64,000 nt of DNA, taken from positions 1 through 64,000 of the forward strand of contig NZ_JBGCCU010000039.1 of the NCBI RefSeq assembly GCF_041261445.1, given 5' to 3'. The position numbers and the translations under genes were made by a program. A model generated the notes under the pieces. That model worked only from the letters and a program-made list of their open reading frames with translations. It ran no database searches and had not been told where the DNA came from. Positions 6,860 through 15,036 of this stretch are shown here, piece by piece. The DNA is from Catenulispora sp. EB89. Lineage in GTDB: Bacteria > Actinomycetota > Actinomycetes > Streptomycetales > Catenulisporaceae. The first letter of the stretch is position 1. Each line of letters opens with the position of its first letter.

Positions 6860-9211
6860 TCAGATGATCGACCAGTGCTGCAACGCGCTGCCGCTGTCGT
6901 TCTGCTGCGTCACCAGCGCGTTGTTCGCCGTGGAAGCCGTGGTCAGCAGCAGGCCGCTGTTCACCGAGGCGATCGTGTAGCCGCCGCCGGTCAGTGGTTT
7001 GACACTCCAGTGCTGATTCGCGTTCCCGGTGCAGGTCCACTGGATCACGGCCGCGCCGGCCGCCGCGGAGCTGCCGGTCACGTCCAGGCACAGCCCGGAC
7101 GCGCCGTTGGTGAGCTGGTAGGAGCCGTCGGGCTGCTCGGCGAACGTCCACTGCTGGTTGCTGCCGCCGTGCAGGACCCAGGTGATGAGCTGGGTGCCGG
7201 TCGCGGTGGAGGATCCGGGGTCGTCCAGGGCCTGGCCGCCGGTGGTGATGGTGTGGGTGCCGTTCAGTGACGCGCTCGTGTCGTCGAAGACCTCGAACTC
7301 CCACAGCGAGTAGCCCCACTGCGTGCCGCGCGCTGTGCCGTCCATGCGGATGTAGCGGCCGGTGGCGTTCGGGAAGGTGAGGGTCTCCGTGCCGCCGGTG
7401 CCTTTGGTGCGGGTGGCGACGGTGGTCCAGGTCGTACCGTCGTTCGACAGCTGGATCTGGTAGTTCTTGCCGTACGCGGCCTCCCAGGCCAGCACCACGC
7501 GGTTCACGGTCTGCACCGAGCCCAGGTCCACCTGCAGCCACGTCGGGTCGACGTACTGGCTGGACCAGCGGGTGCTCAGGTCGGCGTCGGTGGCGTCGGA
7601 CGCCGGGAAGTTCGGCGTCTCGATGCTGGAGGCGGTGGTCGGCTTGCCCTGCGCCAGGTCGCCGGCGATGGAGGGCTTCGGGTAGAGCGGGTTGCGGCCG
7701 ACGGCGTCCATGATCGGGACGAAGGCGGCATAGGTGGCGACCAGCTTGGGGGAGTTCCACGTCATCTGCGCGAGGTCGCGCATCGGGTACTTGATGCCGT
7801 CGGCGGTCTGGTCCTCGGTCTCGGAGCCCGGGTTGTCACACCAGACGTGGATCAGGGACCCGAGGTTGGCGGCGGCGTTGCTGATGGTGGTCGAGCCGTC
7901 GAACAGGTCCGGGTTCCAGGACTCGTACATGAACGTGGTGTCCGGCTTCGGGCCGCCGTAGACGTAGTACGTCGGGGTGTACGCCTCGTTGGCGATGCTG
8001 TGGCCGGCGTCGACGACCTGCTGCGGGGACAGGCCGGTGTTGCTCCAGTACTCGACGACGACGTCCGGGTTCACGGTGATCGTGCCGTCGCCGGACTTCA
8101 GGCCGTCGTTCCACATCCGCATCGTCTTGCCGCCGGCCCGGACGATGCCGTCGGCCCAGTTCACGAAGCCGTAGAAGGTGTCCTTCGCGGTGGCGTTGGC
8201 GCCGTAGTTCTGCTGGGCGTACGTGAGCAGCTGCGGGTAGGAGCTGTAGTTCGTGACGTACTCGTCGGCGCCCAGGTGCCAGTACGGGCTGTTGGTGAAC
8301 AAGGGTTCGTACTCGGTGATCAGGTCGCTGATCAGCTGCCGGGCGCCGGGGATGGTCAGGTCGATGAAGCTGCTGCTGGCGTTGCCGCTGCTGTCCTTGA
8401 GCCGGTAGTCGTGGCCGATGCCCAGCTCGGCGGACAGGATCGCGTCCATGTGGCCCGGCATGTCGATCTCCGGGACGACGGTCACGTGGTACTGGTTCGC
8501 CAACGCGATGATGTTCGCGATGTCCTGCTTGGAGTAGTGCTGCGCGGAGGTGATCTCCGGGTGCGTGGTGCTCTCCAGCCGGAAGCCGTAGGTGTCGGAC
8601 AGATGCAGGTGCAGGTAGTTCATCTTGAGGTAGGACATCTCGCGGATCTGGTTCTCCACGAACGCCACGTCGAAGAAGCGGCGGCCGGTGTCCAGCATCA
8701 GCCCGCGCTCGGACTTGTCGGGAGAGTCGGTCGCGGTGCCGGCCGCGATCGTCGGGCCCTGGTGCAGGAGCTGCAGCACGGTGCGGGTGCCCCAGAACTC
8801 GCCGGTGGTGGTGCTGCCCTGGATCGAGATGCCGGCGCCGACGGTCATGGTGTAGCCCTCGGAGGGCTGGCTGCCGCCGAGGGTCAGGGCGATGTCGCCC
8901 GGGCCTGCGGTGCCCTGTGCGACGCCGACGGTGCGGCCTTCCAGGGCGGACAGGTCGGCGGCGAAGGTACTGGCGTCGCCTTGGAGCTGCGCGGCGTACG
9001 CGGGGTCGATGACGACGCGGCTCGCCGAGGTCCACGTGTAGGAGGTGGAGCCGGAGCCTGCGGACCAGGCGCGGACCGCCGGGATGGTCTGCGGCGGGCC
9101 GGAGGCGGTGGCGGCGCGCGCGGTGTGCGGCGCGGTGACCAGGGAGACGGGGACGACGGCGGCGATGAGGGCGGCCGCCGGGAGGATACGGAGGGATCGC
9201 ATGGGTCGCAT
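6860..9211 (-). CDS. Secreted GH20 beta-N-acetylhexosaminidase with CBM32-like and ricin domains
   Basis: A 783-aa exported enzyme. Residues 1-34 are a signal peptide (RPMRSLRILPAAALIAAV...ARA). The GH20b-like N-terminal domain is followed by the GH20 barrel with MKMNYLHLHLSDTYGFR-type and EIDMPGHMDA motifs and the catalytic pair D316-E317 in WHLGADEY. C-terminal to it come an F5/8 type C (CBM32-like) domain (ATDADLSTRWSSQY, WLQVDLGS) and a ricin B domain ending QHW. It should release GlcNAc from chitin oligomers or glycoconjugates outside the cell. The ATG at 9211 is preferred because it opens the signal peptide; a second ATG at 9202 is possible. A DasR-like box 53 nt upstream predicts GlcNAc-responsive control. 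Confidence 0.93.
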   Translation of the reverse strand: MRPMRSLRILPAAALIAAVVPVSLVTAPHTARAATASGPPQTIPAVRAWSAGSGSTSYTWTSASRVVIDPAYAAQLQGDASTFAADLSALEGRTVGVAQGTAGPGDIALTLGGSQPSEGYTMTVGAGISIQGSTTTGEFWGTRTVLQLLHQGPTIAAGTATDSPDKSERGLMLDTGRRFFDVAFVENQIREMSYLKMNYLHLHLSDTYGFRLESTTHPEITSAQHYSKQDIANIIALANQYHVTVVPEIDMPGHMDAILSAELGIGHDYRLKDSSGNASSSFIDLTIPGARQLISDLITEYEPLFTNSPYWHLGADEYVTNYSSYPQLLTYAQQNYGANATAKDTFYGFVNWADGIVRAGGKTMRMWNDGLKSGDGTITVNPDVVVEYWSNTGLSPQQVVDAGHSIANEAYTPTYYVYGGPKPDTTFMYESWNPDLFDGSTTISNAAANLGSLIHVWCDNPGSETEDQTADGIKYPMRDLAQMTWNSPKLVATYAAFVPIMDAVGRNPLYPKPSIAGDLAQGKPTTASSIETPNFPASDATDADLSTRWSSQYVDPTWLQVDLGSVQTVNRVVLAWEAAYGKNYQIQLSNDGTTWTTVATRTKGTGGTETLTFPNATGRYIRMDGTARGTQWGYSLWEFEVFDDTSASLNGTHTITTGGQALDDPGSSTATGTQLITWVLHGGSNQQWTFAEQPDGSYQLTNGASGLCLDVTGSSAAAGAAVIQWTCTGNANQHWSVKPLTGGGYTIASVNSGLLLTTASTANNALVTQQNDSGSALQHWSII

Positions 9212-9264
9212 GGACCTGCCAGGTTCACTAGGTGGGAGCGGTGCATGGTTTTGAGCGAAAGGTG

Positions 9265-9280
9265 CGTGGTCTAGACCGCT
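9265..9280 (-). promoter_or_regulatory. DasR-type operator (dre) of the GH20 gene
   Basis: CGTGGTCTAGACCGCT matches the recalled DasR consensus AGTGGTCTAGACCACT at 14 of 16 positions and keeps the palindromic core. DasR is the GntR-type GlcNAc regulator of actinomycetes. The box lies 53 nt before the GH20 start. Confidence 0.8.
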
Positions 9281-9312
9281 GGCGCGCGCTAGTGCGCAGT
9301 ATTGAACAGGGA

Positions 9313-10011
9313 TCAGCGCTTGGCAAGCGTCTCCACGAACTCCGACAAGAAGTCGGCGACCGGTTCGGGCCCGGTGAAGACGGCGAGGTGGTCGGCGTCC
9401 AGGCGGGTCGTGGGCCAGCCGAGGGCTGCGGCGCGGTCGGCCTGCTCGCGGTAGCCCTCGCTGAGTTGGAGGTACGTGCACTGCGTTGCGGACCAGGACT
9501 CGGTGGGCGGAGCCGGCTCCTGGAAGTACGCGAGCGCGATGGGATGGAGCTCGGCCAGGAAGGCTTTTCGTTGCTCCGTATGCGGAATCAGCTCTGTCAT
9601 GAGCTCCGGTGCGAACCACTGGTTCCAGGGCGGGAGCATGCCGTCGTCGGCCATCGCGGTCAGGGCTTCGCGGAAGTCCGGCGGGGAGGCGTCGAAGTCG
9701 CTCAGGCCGGGGCGGGGGAGCTGGGCGTCGACGAAGGCGATGCCGGTCACGCGACCGTCTACGGCGTCGACGATCGCGGGCAGGTAGGCGCCGGCGCCGC
9801 TGTGGCCGACGAGGACGATCTCGTCGAAGTGCGCGTTTCGCGCCACCTCCCTGGCGATTCGGCGCGCGTACGGCCCGGGACCGGTGGCGATGCCGTGCAG
9901 ACTCGGCACAAGTACGTCGTAGCGGTCGCGCAGCAGTCGTGCGACCGGCTGCCAGGTCGCGGGTCCCACCAACGGGCTGTGAACCAGGATCAGGAGTGGC
10001 GCGTGTGACAT
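9313..10011 (-). CDS. Alpha/beta hydrolase
   Basis: A 232-aa single-domain alpha/beta hydrolase. The N-terminal LILVHSPLVGPATWQPVARLL gives the oxyanion region, GHSGAG the nucleophile elbow, FVDAQLP a strand-6 acidic candidate, and LDADHLAVFTGP the C-terminal His region. It has no signal peptide or membrane segment, so it is cytoplasmic. Proteins of this type are esterases, lactonases or epoxide-hydrolase-like enzymes; no specific substrate can be assigned. It is upstream of the GH20 gene on the same strand, but the DasR-like box between them indicates separate control of GH20. Confidence 0.85.
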   Translation of the reverse strand: MSHAPLLILVHSPLVGPATWQPVARLLRDRYDVLVPSLHGIATGPGPYARRIAREVARNAHFDEIVLVGHSGAGAYLPAIVDAVDGRVTGIAFVDAQLPRPGLSDFDASPPDFREALTAMADDGMLPPWNQWFAPELMTELIPHTEQRKAFLAELHPIALAYFQEPAPPTESWSATQCTYLQLSEGYREQADRAAALGWPTTRLDADHLAVFTGPEPVADFLSEFVETLAKR

Positions 10012-10084
10012 GAGGCGATTCTCGCCGAGCCCGCTTCCGCGGACCTTCCGGTGCTTGTCAGAGGCGCCGCGTAATCTCTAAACC

Positions 10085-12199
10085 ATGCGCCCTCTGTCCG
10101 AACTCACCCGCACCGTCGCGCCGATCGAGGTCGTCAGCGACTACCAGCCCGCCGGCGACCAGCCGGCGGCCATCGCCGAGCTGGCCCGGCGGATCGAGGC
10201 CGGGGAGAAGGACGTGGTGCTGCTGGGTGCCACCGGCACCGGCAAGTCGGCCACCACCGCGTGGCTGATCGAGAAGGTCCAGCGCCCGACCCTGGTCATG
10301 GCGCCGAACAAGACGCTGGCCGCGCAGCTGGCGAACGAGTTCCGCGAGCTGCTGCCGAACAACGCGGTCGAGTACTTCGTCTCCTACTACGACTACTACC
10401 AGCCCGAGGCGTACGTCCCGCAGACCGACACCTACATCGAGAAGGACTCCTCGATCAACGAGGAGGTCGAGCGGCTGCGGCACTCCACCACCAACTCGCT
10501 GCTGACCCGGCGCGACGTGGTCGTGGTCTCGACCGTGTCCTGCATCTACGGCCTGGGCACGCCGGAGGAGTACCTGAAGGCCTCGGTGCGGCTGCGGGTC
10601 GGCGAGGAGCACGACCGCGACAAGATGCTGCGCCGCTTCGTGGACATGCAGTACGCGCGCAACGACCTGGCCTTCACCCGCGGCACGTTCCGGGTGCGCG
10701 GCGACACCGTCGAGATCTTCCCGGTCTACGAGGAGCACCCGGTCCGCATCGAGATGTTCGGCGACGAGGTCGAGCGCCTGATGACGCTGCACCCGGTCAC
10801 CGGCGAGATCCTGACCGTCGACGAGGAGCTGCGGGTCTTCCCGGCCACGCACTACGTCGCGGGGTCGGACCGGATGGAGCGCGCGCTGGGCAACATCGAG
10901 ATCGAACTCGCCGACCGGCTGGCCGAGCTGGAGAAGCAGGGCAAGCTGCTGGAGGCGCAGCGGCTGCGCATGCGCACCACTTACGACCTGGAGATGATGC
11001 GCCAGGTCGGCTTCACCTCCGGCATCGAGAACTACTCCCGGCACATCGACGGCCGCGAGTCCGGATCCCCGCCGTCCACCCTGATCGACTTCTTCCCCGA
11101 GGACTTCCTGCTGGTCATCGACGAGTCGCATGTCACCGTCCCGCAGATCGGCGCGATGCACGAGGGTGACGCCTCCCGCAAGCGCACGCTGGTCGAGCAC
11201 GGCTTCCGGCTGCCCTCGGCGATCGACAACCGCCCCCTGCGCTGGGAGGAGTTCGAGGAGCGGGTCGGGCAGACGGTGTACCTGTCGGCGACGCCGGGCC
11301 CGTACGAGTTGGCCAAGCAGGCCGACGAGCTCTCCAAGACCCCGGTCGAGCAGATCATCCGGCCCACCGGCCTGGTCGACCCGCAGGTGGTGCTCAAGCC
11401 GACGCACGGCCAGATCGACGACCTGGTCGCCGAGGTCCAGGCGCGGGCGGCGCGCGACGAGCGCTCGCTCGTCACGACGCTGACGAAGAAGATGTCCGAG
11501 GACCTGACCGACTACCTCCTGGAACGCGGCGTCCGCACCCGCTACCTGCACTCCGAGGTCGACACGCTGCGCCGCGTCGAGCTGCTGCGCGAGCTGCGGA
11601 TGGGCGAGTACGACGTCCTGGTCGGCATCAACCTGCTGCGGGAGGGCCTGGACCTGCCCGAGGTGTCCCTGGTGGCGATCCTCGACGCGGACAAGGAAGG
11701 CTTCCTGCGCAGCGGGCGCTCGCTGATCCAGACCATCGGCCGCGCGGCCCGCAACGTCTCCGGCGAAGTGCACATGTACGCGGACACGATCACCCCGTCG
11801 ATGCGGCTGGCGATCGACGAGACCAACCGCCGCCGGGACAAGCAGATCGCGTACAACGAGGCCCACGGCGTCGACCCGCAGCCGCTGCGCAAGCGCATCG
11901 CGGACATCACCGACCTGCTGGCCCGCGAGGACGCCGACACCGCCGAGCTGCTGGGCGGCTCCGGTCGGCAGCAGTCGCGGGGCAAGGCCCCGGTGCCGGG
12001 CGTCGCGTCGAAGGGGACCATGCGGTCCCTGGACGTGGCCGGGAAGCCGGCGGAGGAGCTGCTGGGGCTGATCGAGGACCTGTCGCAGCAGATGCACGCG
12101 GCGGCGGCGGAGCTGCAGTTCGAGCTGGCGGCTCGGTTCCGGGACGAGATCGGGGAGCTGAAGAAGGAGCTGCGGGCCATGCAGGCGGCTATGGGGTAG
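10085..12199 (+). CDS. uvrB: Excinuclease ABC subunit B
   Basis: A 704-aa UvrB, full length for the family. Visible motifs are the N-terminal [12 protein letters not shown], Walker A GATGTGKS, the DNA-binding beta-hairpin region [21 protein letters not shown], the DE-box LVIDESHVT, helicase motifs SATPGPYE and [10 protein letters not shown], and the C-terminal UVR domain ([27 protein letters not shown]) that contacts UvrC. It acts in nucleotide excision repair, loading at damage with UvrA and recruiting UvrC. All three uvr genes are in this window but not in one operon. No LexA-type box was found in the short upstream gap. Confidence 0.98.
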   Translation: MRPLSELTRTVAPIEVVSDYQPAGDQPAAIAELARRIEAGEKDVVLLGATGTGKSATTAWLIEKVQRPTLVMAPNKTLAAQLANEFRELLPNNAVEYFVSYYDYYQPEAYVPQTDTYIEKDSSINEEVERLRHSTTNSLLTRRDVVVVSTVSCIYGLGTPEEYLKASVRLRVGEEHDRDKMLRRFVDMQYARNDLAFTRGTFRVRGDTVEIFPVYEEHPVRIEMFGDEVERLMTLHPVTGEILTVDEELRVFPATHYVAGSDRMERALGNIEIELADRLAELEKQGKLLEAQRLRMRTTYDLEMMRQVGFTSGIENYSRHIDGRESGSPPSTLIDFFPEDFLLVIDESHVTVPQIGAMHEGDASRKRTLVEHGFRLPSAIDNRPLRWEEFEERVGQTVYLSATPGPYELAKQADELSKTPVEQIIRPTGLVDPQVVLKPTHGQIDDLVAEVQARAARDERSLVTTLTKKMSEDLTDYLLERGVRTRYLHSEVDTLRRVELLRELRMGEYDVLVGINLLREGLDLPEVSLVAILDADKEGFLRSGRSLIQTIGRAARNVSGEVHMYADTITPSMRLAIDETNRRRDKQIAYNEAHGVDPQPLRKRIADITDLLAREDADTAELLGGSGRQQSRGKAPVPGVASKGTMRSLDVAGKPAEELLGLIEDLSQQMHAAAAELQFELAARFRDEIGELKKELRAMQAAMG

Positions 12200-12566
12200 G
12201 GGCCGGCGGTTGGGCTCTGGGAGCTGGACGGCATGTCGGCGCGCTGGGGCGGTCTGCGGCGGGAGGTTGCTGCGGGCCGCCTTTGGCGTGTCGGGCGGGT
12301 GGTTGGGGCTGGGCTGGGCTGCTTCGGTGTGGCGATGCTCGAGGGAGACCGGCAAGGTCGCCAGGCGGTGCGGCGGTGCGGCGGTGCGGCGGTGGCGGTG
12401 CCTGATGCTCGGCTTTGAGCAGCGGCTCGGCGTGGCTGATGGGGTGGTGGTTGCGGTGAGCGACCATGGCGACCGCGGCGACGGCGACCGCGGCGGCCAG
12501 GTGTGTCGGTGATATCCCCGCCTCTCCACCGGGCATTACTCTGGAAGAGAGGAGCGAAACATCGCG
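12200..12566. other. Intergenic region after uvrB, no gene recognised
   Basis: This 367-bp stretch has open frames on both strands, but none has a ribosome binding site combined with a protein-like composition. It contains a short GGCGGTGC-type repeat at about 12367-12395. A GAGAGGAG sequence before 12567 probably serves the next gene. Confidence 0.4.
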
Positions 12567-13061
12567 ATGGCCAAGTTCGATCCGCACCGGATCCGCAGCG
12601 GCGACGAGCCCATGCACGCGCGCAGCCCGCTGCGCATGCGGCTGGCGATGGCTCTGATCGGGCTGGCCAGTGCGATCGGCGGGGTGGTCTTCTTCATCAC
12701 CCAGCACGCCGTCGGCTTCGTCGTCTTCTGTGCCGTCGTCGGGCTCGCCGCGCTGGTCGACGCGGTGGTCGTGGCACGCCACATCCGGCAGGGGCCGCAC
12801 TGGCAGCCGGGGCGCGACATCCCGCCGTACCGTCCCGTCGAGGAGCCCGAGGACTGGCCGGAGGACCGCTCGCCGCTGTCACAGCGGACGCGTGAGCAGG
12901 TCTACCTGATCATGATGGGGACCTGCCTGGTGCTCGTCATCCTCGCGTGGACCGTCGTCCGGCTGTTCTCGCCGGGGCTGGCGATCGCGATGAGCGTCGT
13001 GGCGGCGTTCATCCCGCCGTTCGCGGTGATGGTGGCGAACGCGCGGGGGCGCAATTGGTGA
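12567..13061 (+). CDS. Membrane protein, DUF3099-like C-terminus
   Basis: A 164-aa protein with about four predicted membrane segments in two pairs: residues about 28-70 (LAMALIGLASAIGGVVFFI and FVVFCAVVGLAALVDAVVV) and about 112-158 (YLIMMGTCLVLVILAWTVVRLF and LAIAMSVVAAFIPPFAVMVAN). The polar linker contains PPYRP and acidic residues. The C-terminal half resembles DUF3099 proteins found near uvrB or TerC genes in actinomycetes. Function is unknown. AGGAG lies 12 nt before the ATG. The stop overlaps the next start by 4 bp, so both are translated together. Confidence 0.75.
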   Translation: MAKFDPHRIRSGDEPMHARSPLRMRLAMALIGLASAIGGVVFFITQHAVGFVVFCAVVGLAALVDAVVVARHIRQGPHWQPGRDIPPYRPVEEPEDWPEDRSPLSQRTREQVYLIMMGTCLVLVILAWTVVRLFSPGLAIAMSVVAAFIPPFAVMVANARGRNW

Positions 13062-13936
13062 GCTTGGCGGCGCTGGGGATGGCCGGCGTCCCGGCCCTGG
13101 ACCCGCTCAGCTATCCCGGCCGGACGATCGGCGGGCCCGCGTTGCTCAGCGGTTCGCAGTTGTTTGCGATGACGCCGGTGGCACGGCAGTACCTCGGCAA
13201 CTGGTTCGTTGACGGCGGCGCGACTCTCGACGACACACTCGACCAGGCCGGCAGACCGTCGACCGGCAAACGCCATCCGGTGATCGCGGTCGGCTCCAAC
13301 GCCGCACCCGGCCAGCTGCACCACAAGCTGAGCCGCCTGGGCCTGCCCGCAGTCGTCCCGATGACGACGCTGCGCGTATCAGGGCTCGGCGTCGGCGTCT
13401 CAGCACATGTCGCGCGGAACGGCTATGTGGCCAACTCCCCGTTCGTCGACCCCGCCGGTCCCGGCAGCGAGGCGGAAGTGGTCCTGACCCTCCTGGACGC
13501 CGACCAGCTCCAAGCCGTGGACGCCACCGAGCTGCCCCGCTACCGCAGGGTCCTGCTGTCCGGCGCGGACGCGGACTTCCCGATGACGCTGCCGTCGGGG
13601 GAGCGGCTGGACGCTGCGTACCTGTACGCCAACGCCACAGGCGTGCTCGCCGACGCGGCCGGAAAGCCGCGCCTCCCCGGCGCCCAGACCGCGCTGCTTG
13701 CCGAGCTCCTGCAACGCTCAGCGCGTCTACGCCGGCTGTTCGACTCCCCGCAGGACTGGGTCACCAAGGCGCGCGCCGACTCCGGCCTTCGCGATGCCGT
13801 GAAGCGGATCTTCCACGAGTCCGGCTGGGTCCTCCCGCAGGACGCCTTCATCCGCGACGTCCACGAAGGCAGCGCTCCTCCCGTGTTCACCTACGACGAG
13901 CTCTCGCCTCTGGCAAGCAGCAGCGAGCGCACGTAG
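13058..13936 (+). CDS. Conserved hypothetical protein, translationally coupled
   Basis: A 292-aa protein beginning at GTG 13058, which overlaps the previous stop (GTGA). I do not recognise a family with certainty. Notable parts are VIAVGSNAAPGQLHHKLSR (a GSN loop, faintly like gamma-glutamylcyclotransferase-fold proteins), an internal VSAHVARNGYVANSPFVD and the C-terminal HESGWVLPQDAFIRDVH. It lacks a signal peptide and membrane segments, so it is probably cytoplasmic. Coupling to a small membrane protein suggests a shared but unknown role. Confidence 0.7.
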   Translation: MSLAALGMAGVPALDPLSYPGRTIGGPALLSGSQLFAMTPVARQYLGNWFVDGGATLDDTLDQAGRPSTGKRHPVIAVGSNAAPGQLHHKLSRLGLPAVVPMTTLRVSGLGVGVSAHVARNGYVANSPFVDPAGPGSEAEVVLTLLDADQLQAVDATELPRYRRVLLSGADADFPMTLPSGERLDAAYLYANATGVLADAAGKPRLPGAQTALLAELLQRSARLRRLFDSPQDWVTKARADSGLRDAVKRIFHESGWVLPQDAFIRDVHEGSAPPVFTYDELSPLASSSERT

Positions 13937-13959
13937 GCTGCACTCTGCTGCCCCATTAC

Positions 13960-13973
13960 TGTAACGTGTTCTA
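13960..13973. promoter_or_regulatory. KstR-type palindromic motif upstream of the LLM oxidoreductase
   Basis: TGTAACGTGTTCTA fits the recalled TNNAACNNGTTNNA consensus of KstR-type TetR regulators at every fixed position. It is 31 nt upstream of the ATG at 14005. KstR controls sterol and lipid catabolism in mycolic actinobacteria; here the cognate regulator is not in the window. Confidence 0.55.
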
Positions 13974-14004
13974 GTTCCGTCCCAGCCCCCGGCGAGGAGC
14001 CCCC

Positions 14005-15036
14005 ATGACCGCGGACCTCAAGCTCGGCCTCCAACTCGGCTACTGGGCCTCCACCCCGCCCACGTACGACTGGGTCGGCCTAGCGCGCCAGGCCGAGGAC
14101 CTCGGCTACGACTCCGTCTGGACCGCGGAGTCGTGGGGCTCCGACGTGTTCACCCCCCTGGCGTACCTGGCGGCCAGCACCAGCCGCATCCGCCTGGGCA
14201 CCGGCATCGCGCAGATGGCGGCCCGCACGCCCACCGCCACGGCCATGCACGCCATCACGCTCGACCACCTCTCCGGCGGCCGCGTGATCCTCGGCCTGGG
14301 CCTGAGCGGCCCGCAGGTGGTCGAGGGCTGGTACGGCCGGCCGTACCCGAAGCCGCTGGCGCGCACCCGCGAATACGTCGAGGTGATCCGCAAGGTCCTG
14401 CGCCGCGAGACGGTCGCCAACGACGGCGAGTACTACCCCCTGCCGTATCAGGGCCCGGACTCGATGGGCCTGGGCAAGCCCCTGCGCACCAACCTGCGCC
14501 CGCTGCGCAAGGACCTCCCCCTCTTCCTCGGCGCCGAAGGCCCCAAGAACGTCGCGCTGACCGCCGAGATCGCCGACGGCTGGCTGCCCCTGTACTACGT
14601 CCCGGAACGCCCCGAGGTCTACGCCGACCAGATCGCCGGCGCCAAGGCCGGCTTCGAGATCACCGCCATGGTCCACCTGGCCTTCACCGGCGCCGCCGCC
14701 GACGACATCGAGCAGGCCCTGTGGCCCATCAAGGGCGCCCTGGCCTTCTACATCGGCGGCATGGGCGCCAAGGGCGCGAACTTCCACAAGAACCTGATGG
14801 TCCGCATGGGCTACGAAGCCGAGGCGGACCGCATCCAGGAACTGTTCCTCGACGGCAAGCGCGACGAGGCCGTGATGGCGGTCCCGAGCGCCTTCGCCGA
14901 CGAGATCTCGCTGGTCGGGCCGCCCGAGCGCATCAAGGAGCGGCTGGTGGCGTGGCGGGAGTCTCCGGTGACGACGCTGCTGGTGACGGCTCGGGAGGGG
15001 GAGACGCTGCGGGGGTTGGCGGAGCTGGTTTTTTAG
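14005..15036 (+). CDS. LLM-class F420-dependent oxidoreductase
   Basis: A 343-aa luciferase-like TIM-barrel protein. Family signatures are LGLQLGYWASTPPTYDWVGLARQAEDLGYDSVWTAE at the N-terminus, RIRLGTGIAQMAARTPTATAMHA, LDHLSGGRVILGLGLSGPQVVEGWYG, and FLGAEGPKNVALTAEIADGWLP. This subtype generally uses coenzyme F420; the electron acceptor or donor is unknown. A KstR-like palindrome upstream suggests a role in lipid or acyl-CoA-linked metabolism. The last 104 bp overlap the 3' end of the convergent NACHT gene. Confidence 0.9.
   Translation: MTADLKLGLQLGYWASTPPTYDWVGLARQAEDLGYDSVWTAESWGSDVFTPLAYLAASTSRIRLGTGIAQMAARTPTATAMHAITLDHLSGGRVILGLGLSGPQVVEGWYGRPYPKPLARTREYVEVIRKVLRRETVANDGEYYPLPYQGPDSMGLGKPLRTNLRPLRKDLPLFLGAEGPKNVALTAEIADGWLPLYYVPERPEVYADQIAGAKAGFEITAMVHLAFTGAAADDIEQALWPIKGALAFYIGGMGAKGANFHKNLMVRMGYEAEADRIQELFLDGKRDEAVMAVPSAFADEISLVGPPERIKERLVAWRESPVTTLLVTAREGETLRGLAELVF

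Noticed and set aside
10058-12529. 823-aa minus-strand ORF opposite uvrB
   Set aside because: An antisense shadow of uvrB with biased composition (Leu/Val/Gln/Arg).
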